From NCBI RefSeq assembly GCF_000711875.1, contig NZ_JONM01000004.1, positions 62,001 through 126,000 on the forward strand: 64,000 nt of DNA. Direction: 5' to 3'. This document shows, piece after piece, positions 26,329-35,537 of the stretch. The translations under genes were made by a program, and so were the position numbers. Source of the DNA: Andreprevotia chitinilytica DSM 18519. Its GTDB lineage: Bacteria > Pseudomonadota > Gammaproteobacteria > Burkholderiales > Chitinibacteraceae. How positions within the stretch are numbered: position 1 is the stretch's first letter; each line of letters begins with the position of its first letter. Under the pieces are notes generated by a model. That model saw only the letters and a list, made by a program, of their open reading frames with translations, did not search any database and was not told the DNA's origin.

Positions 26329-26967
26329 TCAGGCATGCAGCAACTTGAAGGCATGCGTCCACTCGTTCTGGGTAAAGCCGTGGATGCACCACAGCATGCA
26401 CAGCGGCTCGATGGCACGAGCTGACTCGACCGCGCCCATATCAGCCACATCCCAGCCAAACTCATCCAGCGCGCCAGAGACCACCGCCTTGGCTTCGGCA
26501 TCGTTGCCGCAAATGAACATGGTCGGCCGGCCATAGGCATATTGCGGATTCACCATGCGCGCATTGCCGACCGAATTGAATGCCTTGACGAAGCGCACCA
26601 GCGGAAACTCACGCTGCAGCCGTTCCATCTGCGAATCGTTCAGCTCGGTATAGAACTGCAGCACGCCGTTCACGGGCGGGGCATCGGCAATCGGGTTGGT
26701 GGCATCGATCACCACCTTGCCGTTGATACCGTCGCCGGCCAGCCGTACCGCCTCGGCCGCCGCGCTGCCTTTGACCGCCAGCACCACCAAATCACCGAAG
26801 TTGGCTGCATCGGCAAAGCTGCCGGTGGCCGCCATCGAATGCTCTGCACGCCAGTCAGCCAGCTTGGCGGCCTCACGCGAGCCGATCATGACCTTGTGGC
26901 CATGCTGCAGAAAGCCGGCCGCCAACGTTTTCGCTACATCGCCAGAACCCATTACACCGACTTTCAT
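26329..26967 (-). CDS. NADPH-dependent F420 reductase-like oxidoreductase
   Basis: A 212-residue Rossmann-fold protein. The dinucleotide-binding loop GVMGSGDVAKTLA is at residues ~4-16, followed by GSREAAKL with a basic residue typical of NADPH binding. A conserved IDATNPIAD segment (~92-100) is typical of the NADP oxidoreductase, coenzyme F420-dependent family. In bacteria without F420 these proteins probably act on other flavins or small carbonyls. The ATG at 26967 has GGAG 6 bases upstream. It leads the operon with the ABM-family gene. Confidence 0.8.
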   Translation of the reverse strand: MKVGVMGSGDVAKTLAAGFLQHGHKVMIGSREAAKLADWRAEHSMAATGSFADAANFGDLVVLAVKGSAAAEAVRLAGDGINGKVVIDATNPIADAPPVNGVLQFYTELNDSQMERLQREFPLVRFVKAFNSVGNARMVNPQYAYGRPTMFICGNDAEAKAVVSGALDEFGWDVADMGAVESARAIEPLCMLWCIHGFTQNEWTHAFKLLHA

Positions 26968-27216
26968 TGCTATCTCCAATTCTTGATAAGGGTTTGATTA
27001 CAAGAGGTTTGCACGCAGTGCTTGGATTGCATTGGATAGTGACGTTATAGCGGTGCGGCTGTTCACGCGCTGGCAGACATGCGCCGCTGCCGTACTCCCT
27101 TCAAGATGCGATCATGCAGCGCGCAACAAGCTGTCATGAAATGAGGTTGTACATCGACTACACAAGACGACTACACCGGGACTAACGGGCTTGGGCTCTC
27201 CCATTGCGAGGCATTC

Positions 27217-27843
27217 ATGCGCATCCTCTACGCCGGCTTTCTGCTGCTGATGTTCACCCGACCGGCATGGGCAGAAGGTGGCTGGCAAGCCTATGAACGG
27301 GGCGACTACCCACGCGCCGCCGCGCTCTACAGACTGGAAGCCGGCTATGGCGACCGGCTGGCGGCATTCAACTACGCCATGATGGTGCTGCGCGGCCAAG
27401 GTGTGCCGGCCGACAAAGCCGCAGCCCTGCCGTGGTTACGCCAGGCGGCCGATGCCGGACTCGCCCAGGCGCAATTCGCCCTCGGCCTGTTGTATGAAAA
27501 CGGCGATGGCGTGGCGCGCAATCAAGCCATCGCCACCCGCTGGTTCGAACACGCCGCCCGGCAAAACCACGTGCAGGCGCAAGTCAGCCTCGCCACGCAA
27601 TATTTCCTCGGCCGGGGTGCGCCCCATGACCTGATCCTCGCCGCCCGCTGGTATCGCGAAGCCGCCCAGAATGGTGACATGGGCGCGCAATACATCATTG
27701 CGACCCTGTATGAACACGGCGATGGCGCACCAAAGAACCTGAAGCTGGCGCGTTATTGGTATGCCGCAGCGGCGTTGCAGGGCGACCCGGCGGCAGCGAT
27801 TCGTGGGCAGGTGTTGGGGAGGGTGTTGGATGCCAAGCGCTGA
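27217..27843 (+). CDS. Secreted Sel1-repeat protein
   Basis: A 208-residue protein with a signal peptide (cleavage near AWAEG, ~19-20) and four to five Sel1-like repeats (~25-195). Each repeat shows the A-x2-LGxxYExGxGVxxN pattern, for example ALGLLYENGDGVARNQ and IATLYEHGDGAPKN. Sel1 repeats form alpha solenoids that hold protein partners in the envelope. It is monocistronic, with repeat elements after the stop. The partner is unknown. Confidence 0.88.
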   Translation: MRILYAGFLLLMFTRPAWAEGGWQAYERGDYPRAAALYRLEAGYGDRLAAFNYAMMVLRGQGVPADKAAALPWLRQAADAGLAQAQFALGLLYENGDGVARNQAIATRWFEHAARQNHVQAQVSLATQYFLGRGAPHDLILAARWYREAAQNGDMGAQYIIATLYEHGDGAPKNLKLARYWYAAAALQGDPAAAIRGQVLGRVLDAKR

Positions 27844-27921
27844 CGACCGGACGGCATGACGGCCGGTCTTGATCCTGCGCATGTCGTCGGCATCTTCGTG
27901 CGTAACCATACGCTTTCCCCA

Positions 27922-28092
27922 TAGCCCGGACGGCTGTGCCGGCCGGGGTAACGTCGTGACCATTGCCCACAGTACAAATTGATCCATAGCGGCCCCGGCC
28001 GGAATTTGATCCATAGCGGCCCCGGCCGGCGAAGCCGTCCGGGCTACGGGGACGTCGTCGGGCGATGCAATCGCGAGCAAGCTCGCTCCTAC
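27922..28092. repeat. REP cluster with a 27-bp tandem duplication
   Basis: The 313-bp gap between the Sel1 gene and creA contains a TAGCCCGGACGGCTGTGCC-type element (27922-27950), an inverted partner (28020-28047) and a GTAGGAGCGAGCTTGCTCGC-type element in reverse orientation (28070-28092). Between the first two, the unit TTGATCCATAGCGGCCCC plus GGCCGG occurs twice (27979-28002 and 28006-28029). All four belong to families repeated elsewhere in the window. Confidence 0.8.
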
Positions 28093-28156
28093 AATATTCT
28101 CCATACCGAACCCGCTTGGTTCCGCCTTCTCATTCAAATTACACCGGAGTTCGACC

Positions 28157-28636
28157 ATGCCCCTGTTCCGCCAAGCCATCCTCGCCGCTGCAATGCTGGC
28201 CACCACGCTATCCCTCACCGCCCGCGCCGAAGAAATCGGTTCGGTCGACACCGCCTTCCAGCTGATCGGGCCGAATCACAAGGTCGTCGTCGAAGCCTTT
28301 GACGACCCGGCCGTGCAAGGCATCGCCTGTTATGTATCTCGCGCCAAGGCGGGCGGTATTTCCGGCGCGGTCGGCATCGCCAAAGACCCGTCGCGTTTCT
28401 CGGTGGCATGCCGGCAGGTGGGGCCGATCCGCTTCAATGGCCCGATCAAACGGCAGGAAGAAGTGTTTCGCGAAGGGGCTTCGTTCATCTTCAAACACGT
28501 GCGGGTGGTGCGCATCGTCGACCCGAAGCGCAATGCGCTCACCTACCTGACCTACTCGGACAAATTGATCGACGGCAGCCCGGATAACGCGATCACCGCC
28601 GTACCGGTGCTGGATCAGACGATTCCGCTCAAGTAG
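28157..28636 (+). CDS. creA: CreA family protein
   Basis: A 159-residue periplasmic protein matching E. coli CreA. A signal peptide (~1-24) is followed by [20 protein letters not shown] and [20 protein letters not shown], both near-identical in layout to CreA, and by [13 protein letters not shown] and NAITAVPV. Two cysteines are conserved. The function of CreA is unknown, although in E. coli it is first in creABCD. Here it is separated from creD (5 kb) and creBC (9-11 kb). GGAG lies 7 bases upstream of the ATG. Confidence 0.93.
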   Translation: MPLFRQAILAAAMLATTLSLTARAEEIGSVDTAFQLIGPNHKVVVEAFDDPAVQGIACYVSRAKAGGISGAVGIAKDPSRFSVACRQVGPIRFNGPIKRQEEVFREGASFIFKHVRVVRIVDPKRNALTYLTYSDKLIDGSPDNAITAVPVLDQTIPLK

Positions 28637-28651
28637 GGAGCACGCGGGTAG

Positions 28652-28758
28652 CGCGGGTTAGTCCTCGCGTGCGAAGCTTGCTTCGCTCAGCTATAGGGCG
28701 TAACCCGCGAATTCAGCGCGCAATGCCCTCGATACCCCGCGCGGGTCAAATGACCCGC
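28652..28758. repeat. Palindromic repeats in the creA-H-NOX gap
   Basis: CGCGGGTTA (28652-28660) pairs with TAACCCGCG (28701-28709), and GCGGGTCA pairs with TGACCCGC (28741-28758). The first resembles the GGGCGGGTTAGCGCAGCG element near 42950. The rest of this 308-bp gap holds no further gene or clear signal apart from AGGAG before the next ATG. Confidence 0.6.
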
Positions 28759-28944
28759 CCTACATTTCATTCGCCCCCAGCCGTCCATACCTTCCACCCA
28801 AAACACCGCCGGTCGGCTTGTCCCATTCCTGTCCGCGCCGGTCAGCCCTTTCCGCCCCGTATTCCGCTCGCCATCGACTAAGGTCAGAGACAGCCCCGGC
28901 AGCGCGCTCATTCGCCGCGCCCGGGGCAAGGCAGGAGAACGCAA

Positions 28945-29484
28945 ATGCTAGGCATGGTCTTCACCGAATTCGTCGAGATGGTGGAATCCACCTACTCGCC
29001 TGAACTGGCCGACGAGATGCTCGTGGCAGCCAACCTGCCGCATGGTGGCGCATACACGGCAGTTGGCTATTACCCGCACGATGAAATCATCCGATTGGTG
29101 GTCACGCTATCCCAGCTGACCGGCACACCGGTCGAAACCCTGGTGCAGGCCTTTGGCCGTCATCTGCTGCGGGTGTTCGTGCGGGCCTATCCCTCTTTCT
29201 TTACGAGCAAGAAGGACATCTTCGAGCTACTGGCCAGCGTGGATGCCGAAATCCATCGCGAAGTGCGCAAGCTCTACCCGGATGCGCAATTGCCACGCTT
29301 CGAAGTGCTGCAGCGCGATGCCCGCTCGATGACGCTGACCTACCGTTCGCCCCGTTCGATGGAGGCCCTGGCCATGGGCCTGATGGAAGGCGTGGCCGAG
29401 CATTTCGGCACCCCGGTCACCATCAGCCAGGAAAAAGCCCCGCCGCCGGATACAGCCACCGTGTTCAAACTTGAATTGGCCTGA
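28945..29484 (+). CDS. H-NOX heme sensor protein
   Basis: A 179-residue heme-nitric oxide/oxygen binding domain protein. The proximal heme ligand His104 lies in AEIHREVRKLY and the heme propionate clamp YxSxR is YRSPR at 133-137; both are diagnostic. The N-terminus MLGMVFTEFVEMVE matches the family. Stand-alone bacterial H-NOX proteins sense NO (or O2) and control a partner encoded next to them. The next gene, 31 bases downstream, is a PAS-GGDEF-EAL protein, so this pair most likely couples NO to cyclic di-GMP. AGGAG lies 8-9 bases before the ATG. Confidence 0.93.
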   Translation: MLGMVFTEFVEMVESTYSPELADEMLVAANLPHGGAYTAVGYYPHDEIIRLVVTLSQLTGTPVETLVQAFGRHLLRVFVRAYPSFFTSKKDIFELLASVDAEIHREVRKLYPDAQLPRFEVLQRDARSMTLTYRSPRSMEALAMGLMEGVAEHFGTPVTISQEKAPPPDTATVFKLELA

Positions 29485-29515
29485 GTGCGCGCCCTGCGCC
29501 AACCGATCAGCCCCC

Positions 29516-31684
29516 ATGTCAGTCAGCCTGCCGCTCCCTACAACGGACCCACCCGCATCGCTAGCGGTGCTGGAACGGCGTCTGGAACGCGAACGGGCGG
29601 CGCGCAAGGCGGCCGAGCAACTCCTCAACGAAAAAAGCCTGGCGCTGTATGAAGCGATGCAGCGGTCAGCCCATTCCCAGAATCTGCTGGAACTGGCGCT
29701 TTGGGCCAGCGGCGAATCCATCTGGGAGTGGTCGGCCGACAACGACGAATACATCATGCGAGCCTTCCCGAGCGCGGATAACCCGCCGGTGATCAGCCGC
29801 GGCCTGTTGCCGGACTTCATGGCGCGGGTGCATCCGGATGACATCAACCAGGCCCTGCTTAGCTGGGCCGTGCACGCCTCCGGCGCGAGCGAATTGCTCG
29901 ATATGGCGGTGCGCTATCGCCATTACGAAGGCTGGCGCTGGGTGCGCATTCGCGGCAAAGCGGTCGCCACTGATCCGGATGGCTGGGCGCTGCGCATTGT
30001 CGGCACCGCCAAGGACATCACCACCTATCGCGAAACGGAACACTCCTTCCGCCTGATGGCATCGGCCTTCGCCAGCTCGCGCGATGCCATGATGGTGTTG
30101 ACCGAGGCCTGGCAGATCATCGAAGCCAATGCGGCCTTTCATACGCTGTTGGCGGGGGGGAGCGATGCCGTGGTCGGCTCGCACCTGTCGAACTACGTCG
30201 ACCTCACCAACGACGCGCTGCATCAGTTCGGCCGGCTGGGCCATGCCCAGTGCGAAAGCACGTTCCGCGACCCCAACGACAACCGCATTCCGGTGGAAGT
30301 CACGCTCAGCCGCTTTGCTGCCGAAGACGGCCGCTCGTCCTACCTGATTGCCACGATGCGCAACATCACCGACCGCAGGCGCGCGGCCAACGAACTGGAG
30401 CGGGTCGCCCGTTTCGACACCCTCACCCAGCTCCCCAACCGGGCCACGCTGCAGGCGCGGCTGGCGCAAGAGATGGCGCGGCTCTCCACCATCCGCCCGC
30501 TGGCGATCCTGTTCATCGATCTGGACGGCTTCAAGGAAGTCAACGACTCACTCGGCCACGATGCCGGCGACGAGCTACTGCAGGTCATGACGCGCCGCCT
30601 GATGGCCACGCTGGAGCTGGAAGACATGCTGGCCCGCTGGGGCGGCGACGAGTTCGTCGTCATGCTCAACCCCGGCATCGACGTGGACCGGCCGCTGCGG
30701 GTAGCGCGGCAGATCCTCACCACGCTGAGCCAGCGCATGGACATCCGTCGCCACACCATCAGCATCTCCGGCAGCATCGGCATCGCGCTGGCCCCGGCCC
30801 ACGGCAGCGATGTGGAAACGCTACTGAGCCATGCCGATGCCGCGATGTACGCCGCCAAGCACGCCGGCAAGAACTGCTGCGTCGTGTATCACGAGGCGCT
30901 GGCGGCCGATGCCCTGCAGCGCGTCACACTGCTGGCGCAACTGCGTTCCAGCATCGAACACGATGCCCTCGACTTCATGCTGCAGCCCAAGTTCGACGCC
31001 CACCGCCGCATCGTGGGCGCGGAATTGCTGGCGCGCTGGCACACCCCGCAGCATGGCCATATCTCACCCGGCTTGTTCATTCCGCTCGCGGAGCAAAGCG
31101 GCCTGGCGGTCGCACTGGGGCGCCTGGCCATCCGCCGGGCCGCAACCTACGCGGCGGAACTGGCCCGCCAGGGCTACCCCATGCAAGTGGCGGTCAACGT
31201 CTCGCCGCTGCAGATCATGGACGACCAGCTGGATCAGGTGCTGCATGAGGCCTGCGCCCAACATGGCATCTACCCGGAGCAGCTTGAGCTGGAAGTCACC
31301 GAATCCATCTTCCTGCAGGATTCGGATGCCCCGGTGCGACGGCTTAGCGCCCTGCGCGCCGATGGTTTTCCCATCGCGATGGATGACTTTGGCACCGGCT
31401 ATTCGTCACTCAGCTACCTGAGCCGCCTACCGTTCGACACCATCAAGATCGACCGCAGCTTTCTGACCGACGTCCACGAGGACATCAAATCGCAACGCGT
31501 ACTGACCGGCGTGGTGAACCTGTGCAAGTCGCTCGGCATGCACACCGTCGCCGAAGGCATCGAGACCGCAGAACAGTTTCATTTGCTGGATACGCTCGGC
31601 GTCGAGCAATACCAGGGTTTTCTGTTCGCCCGGCCGATGCCGCTGGACGATGTACTGACCTTACTGCGGCAATCCAGACACTGA
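29516..31684 (+). CDS. PAS-GGDEF-EAL protein, H-NOX partner
   Basis: A 722-residue cyclic di-GMP enzyme. A coiled coil (~16-50, ERERAARKAAEQLLNEKS) of the kind found in H-NOX-associated proteins leads to two PAS domains (~50-290). The GGDEF domain follows, with GGDEF at 376-380 but no RxxD inhibitory site (ELED instead). The C-terminal EAL domain has ELL at 503-505; the catalytic Glu is kept and DDFGTGYSSL, ELEVTES and the late Glu are present, so phosphodiesterase activity is likely. The start at 29516 fits the domains but lacks a good ribosome site; coupling to the H-NOX stop is possible. Confidence 0.9.
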   Translation: MSVSLPLPTTDPPASLAVLERRLERERAARKAAEQLLNEKSLALYEAMQRSAHSQNLLELALWASGESIWEWSADNDEYIMRAFPSADNPPVISRGLLPDFMARVHPDDINQALLSWAVHASGASELLDMAVRYRHYEGWRWVRIRGKAVATDPDGWALRIVGTAKDITTYRETEHSFRLMASAFASSRDAMMVLTEAWQIIEANAAFHTLLAGGSDAVVGSHLSNYVDLTNDALHQFGRLGHAQCESTFRDPNDNRIPVEVTLSRFAAEDGRSSYLIATMRNITDRRRAANELERVARFDTLTQLPNRATLQARLAQEMARLSTIRPLAILFIDLDGFKEVNDSLGHDAGDELLQVMTRRLMATLELEDMLARWGGDEFVVMLNPGIDVDRPLRVARQILTTLSQRMDIRRHTISISGSIGIALAPAHGSDVETLLSHADAAMYAAKHAGKNCCVVYHEALAADALQRVTLLAQLRSSIEHDALDFMLQPKFDAHRRIVGAELLARWHTPQHGHISPGLFIPLAEQSGLAVALGRLAIRRAATYAAELARQGYPMQVAVNVSPLQIMDDQLDQVLHEACAQHGIYPEQLELEVTESIFLQDSDAPVRRLSALRADGFPIAMDDFGTGYSSLSYLSRLPFDTIKIDRSFLTDVHEDIKSQRVLTGVVNLCKSLGMHTVAEGIETAEQFHLLDTLGVEQYQGFLFARPMPLDDVLTLLRQSRH

Positions 31685-31726
31685 GGACCGCCCAACCCCA
31701 ACAGAAAGAGACAGGAACAGCATCCA

Positions 31727-33310
31727 ATGCGCATCAGGCAAAAATTGCTACTGATGATCGCCGCGCCGATCGCCGGTTTGCTGGTGTTCGCCGGCCAGCT
31801 GGCCATGCGGGATTGGCATGCCTACACCGCGATGCGCACCACGGATACCGACCTCGATGCCGCGCTGGCCGTAGCGCGGGTGGTGCATGGCTTGCAGATC
31901 GAGCGAGGTTCCAGCGTCGGCTTTCTCTCCGGCCCGCGGGTATCGCACGCGGTCATGTTTGCTGCCCGTGAGCGGGTCGACGAGGCCATCGCCCAACTGC
32001 CGGGCAGCGAAGCCATGTCGCTGAGCGCGGCATGGCGATATGAAAGCTGGAAAGAATCGCTGATCGAACTGCACGGCCGGCGGCGTGCCGTCGAGACCCA
32101 TCGACTGCTCCCGTCGCAAGCGCTCACGGCCTACACCGCGCTGATCGGCAACGCCATGCTGCTCACCCCGACCATCGCCGCAACGCTGGACGAGGCCGAA
32201 CTCAAAAGCGGGGTCGCCGCCTTGTCCGCCTTGCAATGCGCCAAGGAAAGCATGGGGCAGCAACGAGCCCGCCTCAACGGTGCCTTGGTCGCCAACCAGC
32301 TCGAGCCAGCATTGCTGCAGGACATCGCCGTCCTGATGGGTGAGGAAAACAGCTGTGGCCGGCAATTCGCGCTGGCGGGCGGTACATCCGCCACCGCAGC
32401 GTGGGCACAGCTGACGGCCAGCCCGTCCTTCACCAAGGTCGCACGGCTGCGCAACACCTTGCTCCGAACCGGCGCGGCCGCTGGCGTGGATGACAGCATC
32501 ACGCCCGATGCCTGGTTTACCGCCGCCACGGCCAAGATCGACGCCACCAAAACCGTGGAAGACGCACTGATCGCCCAGCTGACGGCCCGCTCCGCCACCT
32601 TGCGTCAGAGCGCGCGCAACAGCCTGATCACCGTCACGGCGGGTTCGCTGCTATTGCTGACCGCCACGGTGCTACTGGGTTGGCGCTTGAAAAACGCCAT
32701 CCTGCAGCCGCTGGGCGAATTGCAAACCGCCCTGCGGGAGTTGGCGGAACGGCGCGACCTGACCCATACCGTCCGCAGCACCGGCAATGACGAATTCGCC
32801 GAGATGGGCCAGGCATTCAACCAGTTGGCGGATCACCTGTTTGCGCTGCTCGCCGGGCTGAAGATCAACACCCATTCGGTGGAAGTCGCCGCCACCCGGC
32901 TGGCCCACGCGGCGGCGCAAATGGTCAGGGCCAGTGAAGTGCAATCGCAATCGAGCGCCAGCGCCGCCAAGGCGATCGAAGTGATGTCGAGCCGGCTTTT
33001 CACCTTGATGGATCAGATGCAGCCGGCCAGCGATGCGACGGTGGAAACATGGCAGACATACTCGGCCCAGCTCGGGCAACTGGTGCAAGCCATCCGCGAA
33101 ATCGCCGACCAGACCAATCTGCTCGCGCTCAGCGCCGCCAACGAAGCCGCTGATGCCGGCCAGCAAGGGCGCGATTTCACCAAGGTGGCCGAAGAAGTGC
33201 GGGCGCTGGCGGAACGCACGGCCGCCGCCAGCCGCACCTTGATTGATCAGACAGCGGAGCAGGCCAGCGACGGGACCGAGCCGCCGGATCAAGCGCCCGG
33301 GAAACCGTAG
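31727..33310 (+). CDS. NIT-domain chemoreceptor-like protein with short signalling domain
   Basis: A 527-residue membrane protein. A first helix (~10-28) precedes a large periplasmic domain containing [14 protein letters not shown], typical of the nitrate/nitrite-sensing NIT domain. A second helix (~303-322), a HAMP domain (~325-378) and a methyl-accepting signalling region follow. The hairpin tip is recognisable ([21 protein letters not shown], ~458-478) but diverges from consensus, and only ~50 residues remain after it, so the returning helix is absent. A palindromic repeat begins right at the stop codon. It may be a truncated receptor or one that signals without CheA. It lies 40 bases after the PAS-GGDEF-EAL gene. 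Confidence 0.82.
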   Translation: MRIRQKLLLMIAAPIAGLLVFAGQLAMRDWHAYTAMRTTDTDLDAALAVARVVHGLQIERGSSVGFLSGPRVSHAVMFAARERVDEAIAQLPGSEAMSLSAAWRYESWKESLIELHGRRRAVETHRLLPSQALTAYTALIGNAMLLTPTIAATLDEAELKSGVAALSALQCAKESMGQQRARLNGALVANQLEPALLQDIAVLMGEENSCGRQFALAGGTSATAAWAQLTASPSFTKVARLRNTLLRTGAAAGVDDSITPDAWFTAATAKIDATKTVEDALIAQLTARSATLRQSARNSLITVTAGSLLLLTATVLLGWRLKNAILQPLGELQTALRELAERRDLTHTVRSTGNDEFAEMGQAFNQLADHLFALLAGLKINTHSVEVAATRLAHAAAQMVRASEVQSQSSASAAKAIEVMSSRLFTLMDQMQPASDATVETWQTYSAQLGQLVQAIREIADQTNLLALSAANEAADAGQQGRDFTKVAEEVRALAERTAAASRTLIDQTAEQASDGTEPPDQAPGKP

Positions 33311-33540
33311 CCCGGACAGCTTGCTGGCCGGGGAGCTGCGATATCGGGCAGCGACCCCGGCCGGCGAGCCGTCCGGGTTACGGAGTCACAATGCAGCTCC
33401 CCTCTCCCATCCCGTGCAAGGCTTTGCCTTGTTCAGGGACCGTGGGAGAGGGAACTCGGCTTCGTAGGATGGATTGAGCTTGCGATACCCATCGTTCACG
33501 TTCAGCCAAACCGCATGGGTATCGCTTACGCTCAACCCAT
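33307..33540. repeat. Three palindromic repeat elements
   Basis: A GTAGCCCGGACAGCTTGC-type element (33307-33333) and its inverted partner (33354-33381), then a CCTCTCCCATCCCGTGC element with inverted GGGAGAGG (33402-33452), then GGATGGATTGAGCTTGCG with inverted CGCTTACGCTCAACCCATCC (33468-33542). They fill the gap between the receptor and creD, whose genes converge. Confidence 0.75.
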
Positions 33541-33550
33541 CCTGCAAAAC

Positions 33551-34936
33551 CTACGCCACCTCACCCAGCTCCGCCTCCCCCCGCCCCACGCCATACCAGT
33601 TCACCTTGCGCGTGATCACCATCACCACGGCCAGCAAACCGAACAGCACCAGGCTCCCCAACAACAGCGCCATGTCTTCCGACTGCAGGATGCCGAACAG
33701 CACGCCATACAAGACCGCCAGCAAGGCCGAAAAGCCCAGGCCGCGTCGCCAGCCGGCCAGCACATGGCTCACGTAGTAACCCAGCAGCGCAATCGAAGCC
33801 CCTGCCGCAATCCAGTACGCCGCAGCAAATGCCATATGTTCGGACAGCGACAGCGTAAGCAGGAAGAACAAGGCCAGCGCCAGCCCGACCAGCCCGTATT
33901 GCACCGGATGCACCGCCAGCTTCTTGAGCACTTCCATCAAGAAGAACGCGCCGAAGGTCAGCAGCAGGAACAACTCAGCGTATTTCACCGTCCGCTCGAC
34001 CAGCAGGTAGCGATCCACCGGGTCGATCAAACGCAAGCCAAAGCTGCCCACGCCGAGTTGCGCGCAATCCTTGCCGGCGGCAACGCAACGCGCCAGCACC
34101 TCGTCGGTCAGGCCAGTCGCCCAGTCATTGGCCTGCCATTCGGCCGTAAAGCCATTGGCAGCCGTGCTGCGCTCGCTCGGCGCGAAGGGGCCGACAAAGC
34201 TCGGATGCGCCCAATCGCCCGACAGCGCCAGACGGTTCGCCTTGCCGACCGGAGTCACGTTCAGCGTTTCAGTGCCGGACAAGGTCAGCGCCAGCGAGAA
34301 ATCGAGCGCCTGTGCCACCGCGCCCGGTGTGCCCTGCAAATCGGCATGCACGCCCGCCCCTAACCAAGGCTGTTTGCTGCCCGGCAAAAAGCTCAGCGCC
34401 CCGCCGCCCGCCGTCCCCGCAATGGCACCCAGCCCGCGCGCATCACTCACGCTGACGGCCAGATAAGGCTGACCCCAGCGATATTCATAGCGCTTGCCAC
34501 CCTGCTCACCGCGCACCTCCACGCTGTTCCGCGCCGGCACGGCAAAGCGCCCGGCGAGCTTGAGGCCGGACTTGTACACCGGCACCTGGAAAATGCCGCG
34601 CTTGAGCATGGTCACCGCCACATCGCCGGTCACATCGAGCTTGTCCGGCTGGATCAGCAAGGTCTGCGCCACCTCGTTGCCCGATTGCCATTCCTTCACC
34701 TGTTTGTTGTCTTGGGTGCGCTCGGTAAGCGTCCACTCGGTCTGCGTGTACGGCATGACGAGGAACGGCCCGACCAGCGTCTGCGCATGCGCACTGTGTT
34801 CGGCGATCTCCGCCACCACCGATTGCGCGCGTTGTTGCCGCTCGTTCACCAGGGAGCGCACCAGTGACAGCACCACCATCAACACCAGTACCAGCAGGCC
34901 GATGGCCAGCAATTTGATTCCAACGGTTTTTTTCAT
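33551..34936 (-). CDS. creD: Inner membrane protein CreD
   Basis: A 461-residue CreD family membrane protein. One N-terminal helix (~6-28), a large periplasmic domain (~30-295) with LVGPFLVMPY, and a cluster of five to six C-terminal helices (~300-440) match E. coli CreD, which is induced by CreBC and linked to envelope stress and colicin tolerance. The start at 34936 is preferred because GGAG lies 8 bases upstream. creBC are 2.5 kb away on the same strand but separated by a peptidase/hydrolase pair and a long repeat. Confidence 0.92.
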   Translation of the reverse strand: MKKTVGIKLLAIGLLVLVLMVVLSLVRSLVNERQQRAQSVVAEIAEHSAHAQTLVGPFLVMPYTQTEWTLTERTQDNKQVKEWQSGNEVAQTLLIQPDKLDVTGDVAVTMLKRGIFQVPVYKSGLKLAGRFAVPARNSVEVRGEQGGKRYEYRWGQPYLAVSVSDARGLGAIAGTAGGGALSFLPGSKQPWLGAGVHADLQGTPGAVAQALDFSLALTLSGTETLNVTPVGKANRLALSGDWAHPSFVGPFAPSERSTAANGFTAEWQANDWATGLTDEVLARCVAAGKDCAQLGVGSFGLRLIDPVDRYLLVERTVKYAELFLLLTFGAFFLMEVLKKLAVHPVQYGLVGLALALFFLLTLSLSEHMAFAAAYWIAAGASIALLGYYVSHVLAGWRRGLGFSALLAVLYGVLFGILQSEDMALLLGSLVLFGLLAVVMVITRKVNWYGVGRGEAELGEVA

Positions 34937-35069
34937 GTTCATCTCTCCGTGATGGGTTGCCCCGATACGGCGACGATGCACTGTGAATCTGGAGGGATGA
35001 TGGAGATGAAGTGGAGGGGATGTGGAGGAGAGGGGGTGCGTGTTTTCAAATACAAATGGTTATGCGCCT

Positions 35070-35441
35070 TTGGCGCGGTTAAAGGCATTACAGCGGGAGT
35101 TCGTCCCGCGGGCCGACTCACTTTCTTTGTCTCGCCAAAGAAAGTAAGCCAAGAAAGGCGACCCTGCAAAAGCGTCTGTCGCAAGCGCCAGATTCCCCCG
35201 CCAGCCAGCCCGTCACGGGCGGGAATCGAAAACTCGGGCCAAGGCCCTCAGACACTCGATCCCCGAAACCCCCGTGCCGATCTGGCTGGCGGGGCGCTTT
35301 TGAAAGGGGGGGCAGACCATCCACACCCCAACCCTCTCCTTGAAGGAGAGGGTGACGTTATTTGATGCTGCAATGGTTCCAACTAGGCTGAGCCACGATT
35401 GTCTCCCCTCGCCCACTTGTGGGAGAGGGGCCGGGGGTGAG
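35070..35441 (+). repeat. Long inverted repeat, arm A
   Basis: About 370 bases that recur in reverse orientation at 39774-40150. In the core (35157-35277) I count only two differences over ~120 bases when compared by eye; the outer parts are ~80-90% alike. It contains smaller hairpins: CCCCGCCAGCC with its partner, CCTCTCCTTGAAGGAGAGG, and CCCTCGCCCACTTGTGGGAG. It fills the creD-hydrolase gap, in which no gene is seen. Confidence 0.85.
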
Positions 35442-35537
35442 GGCTGGCGCGGCAACAAACGCTCGCCGCGCGTAGGATGGGTTAGGCCCAAAAGCCGTAA
35501 CCCATCGGGCCACGTAACACAGAACGCCACACGGGCA

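Noticed and set aside
27922-28092. Possible CRISPR array
   Set aside because: Repeats are few, palindromic and irregularly spaced, with no spacers of constant length and no cas genes in the window.
34937-35060. CreB binding sites (TTCAC-N6-TTCAC) upstream of creD
   Set aside because: A single GTGAA is seen but no second copy at the right spacing.
35119-35324. Short open frames inside the long repeat
   Set aside because: They occur in both arms in repeat DNA and have no start signals; not treated as genes.
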